Under the pieces are notes generated by a model. That model had not been told where the DNA came from and did no database searches. It saw nothing but the letters and a program-made list of their open reading frames with translations. A stretch of 9,396 nucleotides of DNA, taken from assembly GCA_964589725.1 (NCBI GenBank), contig CAZPUJ010000552.1, positions 1-9,396 of the forward strand, read 5' to 3'. The position numbers and the translations under genes are program-made. Shown here piece after piece: positions 1 through 5,530 of the stretch. How positions within the stretch are numbered: position 1 is the stretch's first letter; every line of letters starts with the position of its first letter. This DNA comes from CAYSHJ01 sp964589725. GTDB taxonomy: Bacteria > Planctomycetota > Planctomycetia > Planctomycetales > Planctomycetaceae.

Positions 1-377
1 GAGACTTCAATGCACTTCTCGTCCTTGAGGAACCGCAGACTCTCATCAATCAGGTGAAACGGCAGCCGCGCGTTCTTCGCGATGTCGACGCCCAGCAAGT
101 TGCCGTGCAGATAAAGCTGTTTCAGAATCAGCTCGCAGATCTGCGTGCGCGTCAGCCCGCTGTCCTTGAGCGACAACGGTGCTCGCGGCGCGTTGGCGGC
201 CAGACCGGCATCGGTCTTCACACCCAAGGTGGCGACTTGCGGATCGGCCAGCAGACTGCGGGTTTCCTCGGTCAATTCGGCAAAAAGTTCGGAAAACAAT
301 TCAGGCGGTGAGTCCGCCGCGGGAACTCCCAGCTCGCGTCCGAGTGTCACCGGAGAAGTTGTTGATCCTGTGCTCAT
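1..377 (-). CDS. Partial protein, N-terminal 125 residues; resembles planctomycete AAA-type ATPase N-terminus
   Basis: Reading leftwards from an ATG at 377, the frame stays open to the left edge, so the 3' part is missing. The visible protein starts MSTGSTTSPVTLGRELGVPA and ends ...LRFLKDEKCIEV. The first 60 or so residues are low-complexity and acidic. From about residue 72 the chain looks like a compact helical winged-helix-like domain (LTRTQICELILKQLYLHGNL, then GVDIAKNARLPFHLIDESL). From memory, this pattern occurs in the N-terminal part of a planctomycete and myxobacterial AAA-family ATPase, ahead of the Walker motifs. Those motifs would lie outside this window, so the ATPase assignment is an inference. 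The start lies 20 bases after the stop of the secreted-protein gene on the same strand, so the two probably share a transcript. The ribosome binding site is weak. That it is a real gene is fairly sure; its function is not. Confidence 0.7.
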   Translation of the reverse strand, partial: MSTGSTTSPVTLGRELGVPAADSPPELFSELFAELTEETRSLLADPQVATLGVKTDAGLAANAPRAPLSLKDSGLTRTQICELILKQLYLHGNLLGVDIAKNARLPFHLIDESLRFLKDEKCIEV

Positions 378-397
378 GTCTGCTCAAGTGTTGATCA

Positions 398-1123
398 TCA
401 GTTGCCGCTTGCTTGCGACCCACCGAAGTTGTTATTTCCAATCGGCGGCGTGATGCGCGGTTCAACGATGGTCAAGCGATCCTTACGGCGTATGGCGTCA
501 ATTTCCTCAGCCGGACGTCCCAGCGGACTGGTCACTCGCAACAAGACCGGCGGCACCAAATCCGCGCTGACCAGTTGCGTCAACTCGGTGCGAACGGCCT
601 GCAATCGCGACTCGCTGGTCGCGTTGTTGATGCCGGATTGGACAAAGGTGTACCGATGCCGAGGCGGGGCGTTCTCCAGGATCCATCGAAGCTGCATCCG
701 CCCTGCCACGTTCAGTTGATGCGTTTCGAGGTCGAAGTGATAGTCGTACAGCGTCGTCATGGTGACCCAGCCGTTGCTGATCTGAGCCCCCGAGATCGCA
801 TGCACGTACTCTTGATCCTGGCAAACGAATGGATACGGCCAGTAGTGTTCCGCGTGGTAGACGTGGCTGGGCAGATTGCCCGGCCCGGTCGGTCGCGGAA
901 ACGGCGGCCACAGCTTGCCGTGTTTGTACTTCTGCCGCGCTCCGATTGGATCGCAAGCACGCTCGGCGTAACGCGCCTCGCGCTCTCGTTCCCGATCAGT
1001 CATCTTTCCGACGGCCCGCGGTTCCCACGGCCACGGAATGAAACCCGCCTTCAAGTCCGAAGGCAGAACCGTGGCTACCGCGGTCAGCCCGCCCAACGCC
1101 CAACGCCACCACGCGTGATTCAT
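398..1123 (-). CDS. Secreted protein of unknown function, planctomycete type (241 aa)
   Basis: The frame is open further upstream, to 1261, but I place the start at the ATG at 1123. An AAGGGGG-type ribosome binding site precedes it, and the protein then begins with a plausible signal peptide: MNHAWWRWALGGLTAVATVL, with possible cleavage after LKA near residue 28. The mature part is rich in Trp, Tyr, Pro and His in its first half (for example KLWPPFPRPTG and HAEHYWPYPFVCQD). It then has a region NGWVTMTTLYDYHFDLETH and a more regular alpha/beta C-terminal half. No catalytic motif or lipobox is visible. I recall similar exported proteins in planctomycete genomes next to an AAA-type ATPase gene, which matches the downstream neighbour here, but I cannot name a family. 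Expected location is the periplasm or cell surface. It is probably co-transcribed with the gene at 1-377. Confidence 0.75.
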   Translation of the reverse strand: MNHAWWRWALGGLTAVATVLPSDLKAGFIPWPWEPRAVGKMTDREREREARYAERACDPIGARQKYKHGKLWPPFPRPTGPGNLPSHVYHAEHYWPYPFVCQDQEYVHAISGAQISNGWVTMTTLYDYHFDLETHQLNVAGRMQLRWILENAPPRHRYTFVQSGINNATSESRLQAVRTELTQLVSADLVPPVLLRVTSPLGRPAEEIDAIRRKDRLTIVEPRITPPIGNNNFGGSQASGN

Positions 1124-1363
1124 GGACTGCCCCCTTGCCAACAGACTCCCAAATGCTTTGTTTATCGGTCTTCGATCGTAGCGGTCATAACGAGAAAACC
1201 GATTTGCGAGACTCGTTCGCCGTCCCAGCTTCCGCTGGTTGAACCTGTCGCAGCGCGGCACGATGAACCGATTGGACTCCGGCAGTGGCAGATTCCGCCG
1301 GTCTTTGCCAAGATGTCCCGGTCATCAAAAGTTCTTGAATCGAACGGCGGAGCTTCCCTCACG
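1124..1363. other. Divergent intergenic region
   Basis: This 240-base spacer separates the minus-strand secreted-protein gene from the plus-strand small membrane protein. It should hold promoters for both directions. I see no convincing -35/-10 pair, no strong inverted repeat and no operator. Open frames crossing it are extensions or shadows of the flanking genes. Confidence 0.5.
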
Positions 1364-1627
1364 ATGCGACGACGCTTGTTGATTGGGGTTTGCCTGGCGC
1401 TGAGTACGGTGCTGTGGTTCAGCGGCAGGGCTCATGCGCAAGAGTTCAGCGTCGGACGCCTTCCGACGTCGATGAGCCTTTTGGCGCAAGCCCCCGCGGC
1501 GGACGCGGCTCCCAAAAGCGGTGTGGTGACCGTTAGTCGCCAGTACAACTTTCTCGATTATGCTTTGGTCGTGGTCGTGATTGGTGTCGCGGTCTATTCG
1601 GTCTGTCGATCGAGCCGCCGGAACTGA
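1364..1627 (+). CDS. Small protein with signal peptide and C-terminal membrane anchor (87 aa)
   Basis: The frame is open far upstream, but the convincing start is the ATG at 1364, with a GGCGGAG ribosome binding site at 1346-1352. From there the protein begins with a classic signal peptide: MRRRLLIGVCLALSTVLWF, then an AHA motif for cleavage at about residue 25. A short Ala/Pro-rich linker follows (about residues 40-52). The C-terminus has one hydrophobic segment (YALVVVVIGVAVYSV) ending in basic residues CRSSRRN, as in a stop-transfer anchor with a cytoplasmic tail. The mature domain is only about 60 residues, so it is more likely a small membrane partner or scaffold than an enzyme. Its stop lies 60 bases before the ketoacyl synthase start, suggesting a shared transcript. 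I do not recognise a family. Confidence 0.65.
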   Translation: MRRRLLIGVCLALSTVLWFSGRAHAQEFSVGRLPTSMSLLAQAPAADAAPKSGVVTVSRQYNFLDYALVVVVIGVAVYSVCRSSRRN

Positions 1628-1687
1628 AGCCGCTTGATCAACCGCGACGATCCGCCACAACACAATGCTGGTGCCGGCCAACATGGG

Positions 1688-3064
1688 ATGAACTCTCCCG
1701 AACCAGAGCCTTTCAGAATCTCTCAGCCCAGTCGGCGAGTTGTTGTCACCGGCATCGGACTCGTCACGCCGTTCGGAATCGGCCGCGAAGTCGCGTGGTC
1801 GGCGATTCGAGAAGGCCGCCGAGCCGTGCGCTGGTTGCAACCCGAGGAACTGCCGGCGTTTTCTCTGGCCGGTGAAACGCGACCAACAAGACCTCATGCT
1901 GCGGATATGCGATGGGCTGGCGCGCCTGTGACGATCCGCCCGGCAGGCGATCAACACGACAGCCGCGTCGCGCCTCTCGTCGATTGCTCAGTCCTGAGAA
2001 CTCAATACCGAGACGTCGCGGCGGAGCCTGTGATCGCAATGGCCTTGCTCGCGGCGGATGAGGCCACGCGCGACGCGGGTCTGGGGCCGCAAGCCGAAGG
2101 TGATTCGCAATCACCTTTCGCCGAGCGATGCGGATGCGTGATCGGCACTAGCAAAGTCGGGTTGCGAAGTTTCGCTCGCGCGATGCAGGCCCACATAAAG
2201 GGCACACCACCGAGCGGCCTGGATTGGAGTCTCCTTTGGCCCGACGCCGCCGCGAGCGTGGTGGCTGGTTGCTTCGGTCTGCGAGGCCCGTCGCTGTGCC
2301 CGGTGGCCGCGTGTGCGACAGGATTAGTGAGCCTGATTCGTGGAGCTGACTTGATTCGCTCTGACGAGTGCGACGTCGTGCTCGCCGGTAGTTCCGATGC
2401 GTCGTTGGTGCCGATTGTGCTCGGATCGTTTCAACGGCTGGGAGTGCTCGCGCGTGGGTTCGATGATCCGAGTCGCGCGTGTCGGCCGTTCGATGCCGAA
2501 CGTTCGGGTTTCGTGATCGGCGAAGGTGCCGCCCTGTTGGTGCTGGAAGAAATTGAACATGCCATCGCGCGCGGAGCGTCGATCTACGCCGAGTTCGTCG
2601 CCGGCGGACTGGCCGCCGATCCCAGCGGCCTCACGCAGGTCGAACCCGACGGAGCATCCTTGGCTTGGCTGATTCAAGATGTGCTGCGTCGAGCCGACGT
2701 GTCGCCGAGCGAGATCGACTACATCAATCTGCATGGCACAGCCACGCGCGCGAATGATGTCGCCGAAACGCGCGCCGTTCGCGCGGCATTTGGCTCGGCC
2801 GCTGATCGAGTTCTGTGCTCAAGCCAAAAGGGCGCGATCGGCCATTTGCTCGGCGCGGCCGGCAGCGTCGAGACCGCTGTGACGTTGCTCGCCCTTCGCG
2901 ACCAAGTCGCACCACCAACCGTGAATCTTTGCACCCGTGATGCACAATGCGACCTCGATTATGTCGCCGCGACGGCTCAATCGGCGCGAATGCGGAATGT
3001 GATGAAGTTGTCTCTTGGCTTTGGCGGTCATCTGGCGGTTGGTGTGTTTCGAGCGGCGGGCTGA
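1688..3064 (+). CDS. Beta-ketoacyl-[acyl-carrier-protein] synthase, FabF-like (458 aa)
   Basis: This is a condensing enzyme of the thiolase fold that performs decarboxylative Claisen condensation of acyl-ACP with malonyl-ACP. The start RRVVVTGIGLVTPFGIG is typical of KAS II proteins. The catalytic triad is visible: Cys209 in AACATG, His349 in NLHGTATRANDVAET, and His386 in KGAIGHLLGAAG, with the conserved Lys381. The end LSLGFGGHLAVGVF matches the family C-terminal motif. It is longer than housekeeping FabF (about 410 aa); the extra length is an N-terminal extension and a poorly conserved stretch around residues 50-110. I chose the ATG at 1688 by homology. The frame is also open from a TTG at 1634, and no good ribosome binding site marks either start. 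No ACP, ketoreductase or acyltransferase gene is nearby, so primary fatty-acid synthesis is less likely than a specialised lipid or polyketide-like role. Confidence 0.9.
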   Translation: MNSPEPEPFRISQPSRRVVVTGIGLVTPFGIGREVAWSAIREGRRAVRWLQPEELPAFSLAGETRPTRPHAADMRWAGAPVTIRPAGDQHDSRVAPLVDCSVLRTQYRDVAAEPVIAMALLAADEATRDAGLGPQAEGDSQSPFAERCGCVIGTSKVGLRSFARAMQAHIKGTPPSGLDWSLLWPDAAASVVAGCFGLRGPSLCPVAACATGLVSLIRGADLIRSDECDVVLAGSSDASLVPIVLGSFQRLGVLARGFDDPSRACRPFDAERSGFVIGEGAALLVLEEIEHAIARGASIYAEFVAGGLAADPSGLTQVEPDGASLAWLIQDVLRRADVSPSEIDYINLHGTATRANDVAETRAVRAAFGSAADRVLCSSQKGAIGHLLGAAGSVETAVTLLALRDQVAPPTVNLCTRDAQCDLDYVAATAQSARMRNVMKLSLGFGGHLAVGVFRAAG

Positions 3065-3340
3065 TCGTTGCGGACGCCGCCTGCGACCGCAGCAGACGCT
3101 GGCAGCGTCGGCCACGGTAAGTCTGCCAAGTTGACAGGATCTGCCGCTCCGTCGACTTCAGGTGCCAGTCGCTAAACCTACTGCCAAATCGGCTCTTACG
3201 GCGAGGTAGTTTGGCGGCACGGGGATTGCTTCGCCCCGGCGGAACTTAAAGTGAAGGCTGTCTCCCTAGCTTGGCTGTCGCTGAGTTTGGGAGGTTTTGA
3301 CTCCCGTGCCTTAGCCCATCGAGTGAAGTGAGGAGAAGCT
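3065..3340 (+). promoter_or_regulatory. Upstream region of the chaperonin cluster
   Basis: This 276-base gap holds no convincing gene. Just after the ketoacyl synthase stop is a perfect 7-bp inverted repeat (GACGCTG at 3095-3101, CAGCGTC at 3103-3109) with no T-run. It could be a weak terminator or another REP-like palindrome. Further hairpins are CGGGG/CCCCG (3220-3224 and 3234-3238) and GGGAG/CTCCC (3289-3293 and 3301-3305). A weak sigma32-like pair is CTTAAAG (3245-3251) and CCCTAGCT (3264-3271), with a 12-base spacer. No CIRCE operator (TTAGCACTC-N9-GAGTGCTAA) is present, so HrcA control is not supported here. Confidence 0.4.
3245..3271 (+). promoter_or_regulatory. Candidate sigma32-like heat-shock promoter of groEL1
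   Basis: CTTAAAG, a 12-base spacer, then CCCTAGCT resembles the sigma32 consensus (CTTGAAA and CCCCATNT) with several mismatches. It would give a leader of about 60 bases before groEL1. The position is right, but the match is imperfect and planctomycete promoter rules are poorly known, so this is tentative. Confidence 0.2.
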
Positions 3341-5020
3341 GTGGCAAAACTGTTGGTCTTTGATGAAGACGCTCGCAAGAGCCTGTTGGAAGGTGCTTCC
3401 AAGTTGTCACGTGCCGTCAGCAGCACGTTGGGGCCTCGCGGTCGCAACGCGGTGCTCGACAAAGGCTGGGGCGCCCCGAAGGTCACGAAGGACGGTGTCA
3501 CGGTCGCCGAGGACATCGAGCTTGAAAATGCCTTCGAGAATATGGGTGCTCAGTTGGTTAAAGAGGTCGCCTCGAAGACCAACACCGTTGCCGGCGACGG
3601 CACGACGACCGCGACCGTTCTGGCCGAAGCGATCTATCGCGAAGGGCTGAAGTATATCGCGTCGGGTGTTGATCCGATGTCGATGGGCCGCGGCGTGCAG
3701 AAGGCGGTTGAGGCCGTTTGTGAGCAGCTCAAGAAGCTCGGCAAACCGATCAACGAGAAGAGCCGGAAAGAACTCGAAACCGTCGCCACCATCGCGGGCA
3801 ACTGCGATCCGACGATTGGTAACAAGCTCGCCGAAGCGTTTCTGAAGGTCGGCAAGGACGGCGTGATCACGATCGAGGAAGGCCGGCAGGTCGATACCGA
3901 GATCGATCTCGTCGAAGGCATGCAGTTTGAGCGTGGTTATCTCTCGCCGCACTTCGTCACGAACGAAGACGCGCAGGAAGTGGTGCTCGAAAACTGCCGC
4001 ATCCTGATTTACGAAGAGAAAATCAGCAACGCTCGCGATCTGGTGCCGCTGTTGGAGAAGGCTTCGAAGAACAATCTCCAGTTGCTCATCATCGCGGAAG
4101 ACGTCGAGGGAGAAGCTCTCGCGACGCTAGTCGTCAACAAGCTGCGAGGCATTCTGAAAGTCGCGGCCGTGAAGGCTCCTGGCTATGGCGACCGCCGTAA
4201 AGCACAGCTCGAAGACCTCGCGGTGCTCACCGGCGGCAAGGCGATCTTCAAAGACCTCGGCGTCAAGCTCGAAAACATCGAGCTGTCCGACCTCGGCGTG
4301 GCTAAGAAGATCATCATCGACGCCGAGAACACGACGGTCATTCAAGGGGCCGGCAAGAAGGACGCGATCGACGGCCGCTGTCAACAGATCCGCCAGGAAG
4401 TCGACAAGACCGAAAGCGAGTACGACCGCGAGAAGCTGCAAGAGCGGCTCGCCAAGTTGGCGGGCGGTGTGGCTCAGATCAACGTCGGTGCCGCGACCGA
4501 GTCGGCGATGAAGGAACGCAAGGAGTTGTTCATCGATGCCTTGTCGGCAACGCGAGCGGCCATCGAAGAGGGTATCGTTGCCGGCGGTGGTGTCGCCTTG
4601 ATGCGCTGTGCCCCGGTGCTCGAAAAGCTCAAACTCGACGGCGATGAGCAGCATGGCGTGACGCTCATCAAGAACATCCTCGAAATGCCGCTGCGAATGA
4701 TCGCCGAAAATGCCGGTCTCGACGGAGCCGTCGTCGCCAATCGTGTGAAGAAGTCGAAGGACGTGAACTACGGCTACGACGCTCTGAACGAGAAGTACGG
4801 TGACATGCTCGAATTCGGCGTGGTCGATCCGGTCAAAGTCGTTCGCTGTGCGTTGCAGAATGCAGCCAGCGTCGCTTGCCTGCTGTTGACGACCGAGTGC
4901 ATCGTGGTCAACGAACCCAAGAAGGAAGACAAAGACGGCCACCACGACCACCACCACGACGAGATGGGTGGCATGGGCGGGATGGGAGGAGGCATGGGAG
5001 GCATGCCTGGCATGATGTAG
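3341..5020 (+). CDS. groEL: GroEL chaperonin, paralogue 1, with His-rich Gly-Gly-Met tail (559 aa)
   Basis: This is the 60-kDa chaperonin, a double-ring ATP-driven folding machine of the cytoplasm that works with GroES. It starts at a GTG with an AGGAG ribosome binding site 5 bases upstream. Equatorial ATP-site motifs are intact: LGPRGRN (30-36), KDGVTV (50-55), GDGTTTAT with Asp86 (85-92), and the catalytic Asp in IDALSATRAA. The apical domain differs from E. coli GroEL at two polypeptide-binding positions: His204 stands where E. coli has Tyr203 (SPHF, not SPYF), and Val235 where E. coli has Leu234. The C-terminus has HHDHHHD (534-540) followed by a GGM-repeat tail ending GMPGMM. Length is slightly above the usual 545. 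The TAG stop is the last three bases of a REP-type GTAG motif. It is the first gene of the cluster, an unusual position, because groES normally comes first. Confidence 0.97.
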   Translation: MAKLLVFDEDARKSLLEGASKLSRAVSSTLGPRGRNAVLDKGWGAPKVTKDGVTVAEDIELENAFENMGAQLVKEVASKTNTVAGDGTTTATVLAEAIYREGLKYIASGVDPMSMGRGVQKAVEAVCEQLKKLGKPINEKSRKELETVATIAGNCDPTIGNKLAEAFLKVGKDGVITIEEGRQVDTEIDLVEGMQFERGYLSPHFVTNEDAQEVVLENCRILIYEEKISNARDLVPLLEKASKNNLQLLIIAEDVEGEALATLVVNKLRGILKVAAVKAPGYGDRRKAQLEDLAVLTGGKAIFKDLGVKLENIELSDLGVAKKIIIDAENTTVIQGAGKKDAIDGRCQQIRQEVDKTESEYDREKLQERLAKLAGGVAQINVGAATESAMKERKELFIDALSATRAAIEEGIVAGGGVALMRCAPVLEKLKLDGDEQHGVTLIKNILEMPLRMIAENAGLDGAVVANRVKKSKDVNYGYDALNEKYGDMLEFGVVDPVKVVRCALQNAASVACLLLTTECIVVNEPKKEDKDGHHDHHHDEMGGMGGMGGGMGGMPGMM

Positions 5021-5040
5021 GTCAGGCTTTCCAGCCTGAC
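5017..5040 (+). repeat. REP-like palindrome, family A, copy 1
   Basis: GTAG (5017-5020) is followed by a perfect 8-bp stem: GTCAGGCT (5021-5028), loop TTCC, AGCCTGAC (5033-5040). The 5' GTAG foot plus hairpin is the layout of REP elements recognised by RAYT transposases. The TAG of GTAG is the groEL1 stop codon. Its translation (reading QAFQPD) is one I recall from many spurious small planctomycete proteins, which suggests a high-copy repeat in this phylum. It could also stabilise or attenuate the transcript 3' of groEL1. Confidence 0.8.
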
Positions 5041-5088
5041 CCGAATGGCAACACGTTCTTATATTAAATCCAACTCATTCGTGAAGCT
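5041..5088. repeat. Spacer between the inverted REP pair
   Basis: These 48 AT-richer bases separate the two family A palindromes. They contain TTATATTAAAT (5059-5069), which could resemble a -10 region, but no matching -35 is evident. Together with the two palindromes they form a BIME-like unit (5017-5112). Confidence 0.4.
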
Positions 5089-5112
5089 GTCAGGCTAGAA
5101 AGCCTGACCTAC
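5089..5112 (-). repeat. REP-like palindrome, family A, copy 2 (inverted)
   Basis: On the minus strand this reads GTAG, stem GTCAGGCT, loop TTCT, stem AGCCTGAC. It is identical to copy 1 except for one loop base (TTCT versus TTCC) and lies in the opposite orientation. It ends 2 bases before the AAGGAG ribosome binding site of groES, so its hairpin could affect groES translation initiation. Confidence 0.8.
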
Positions 5113-5126
5113 AAGGAGAACCCTCA

Positions 5127-5417
5127 ATGAAACTGAATCCTCTTGATGATCGTGTTGTGGTCGAACCGCTGAGCGCTGAAGAGACGACGTCGGGCGGCAT
5201 CGTGCTGCCGGACGCGGCCAAGGAAAAGCCGCAGCGCGGCAAAGTCATTGCGCTTGGCCCCGGCCGATTGCTCGACAGCGGCGAGCGATGCCCGATCGCT
5301 TTGGCCATCGGCGACGAAGTCCTCTTCGCCAAGTACGGTGGCACCGACATCGAGATCGAAAAGAAAAGGGAAGTCAAGATCCTGCGGGAGAGCGACATCC
5401 TGGCGAAAGTGGTCTAG
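5127..5417 (+). CDS. groES: GroES co-chaperonin (96 aa)
   Basis: This is the 10-kDa heptameric lid that caps GroEL and encloses the folding chamber. The length is that of a standard GroES. The start is an ATG with an AAGGAGAA ribosome binding site 8 bases or so upstream. It opens with LNPLDDRVVVEPL, the family signature. The mobile loop that contacts GroEL is EETTSGGIVLP (about residues 19-29), including the hydrophobic IVL tripeptide that docks on the apical domain. The core GKVIALGPG and the C-terminal ILRESDILAKVV are also typical. It lies between two groEL genes, 106 bases after groEL1 and 113 bases before groEL2, and both gaps are filled with repeats. As the only groES here, it may serve both GroELs. 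Confidence 0.97.
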   Translation: MKLNPLDDRVVVEPLSAEETTSGGIVLPDAAKEKPQRGKVIALGPGRLLDSGERCPIALAIGDEVLFAKYGGTDIEIEKKREVKILRESDILAKVV

Positions 5418-5418
5418 G

Positions 5419-5516
5419 GATTTTCGATTTTTGATTTGCGATTTCCGATTGCGGCATATTGCCGCGATTGGTCTTCGCAACCTCAAATCGAAAATCAAAA
5501 ATCAAAAATCAAAAAT
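5419..5516. repeat. AT-rich inverted-repeat element between groES and groEL2
   Basis: The groES-groEL2 gap is almost wholly one element of about 98 bases with imperfect inverted arms. The left arm runs GATTTTCGATTTTTGATTTG (5419-5438). The right arm (5484-5516) is close to its reverse complement and includes three tandem ATCAAAA-type 7-base units. The centre has a GCGGCA-TAT-TGCCGC hairpin (5451-5465). Such AAAATC-rich elements are, as I recall, common between genes in planctomycetes and give spurious peptides of the KSKIKNQKSK type. It resembles a MITE or a large interspersed palindrome. It contains no gene. The groEL2 ribosome binding site begins directly after it. Confidence 0.7.
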
Positions 5517-5530
5517 GAGGAGAGCCTTCC

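Noticed and set aside
54..453. Plus-strand open frames at the left edge
   Set aside because: They are shadows of the minus-strand partial gene at 1-377, whose translation has an organised domain-like sequence and proper spacing to its upstream neighbour.
413..1363. Long plus-strand open frame upstream of the small membrane protein
   Set aside because: Most of it lies antisense to the secreted protein at 398-1123. The signal peptide and ribosome binding site place the real start at 1364.
1665..1691. An 8-codon leader peptide whose stop overlaps the ketoacyl synthase ATG
   Set aside because: The ATGA overlap is real, but no ribosome binding site precedes the mini-frame, so chance is the simplest explanation.
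3281..3330. CIRCE operator for HrcA before groEL1
   Set aside because: TTAGCCC and GAGTG occur nearby, but they do not form the required TTAGCACTC-N9-GAGTGCTAA inverted repeat.
4127..4957. A 276-residue minus-strand open frame opposite groEL1
   Set aside because: Antisense shadow of groEL1; the sequence is low-complexity and matches no family.
4876..5067. A small protein ending with the QAFQPD-type peptide
   Set aside because: This is translation of the groEL1 3' end and the family A palindrome in another frame; such peptides are artefacts of the repeat.
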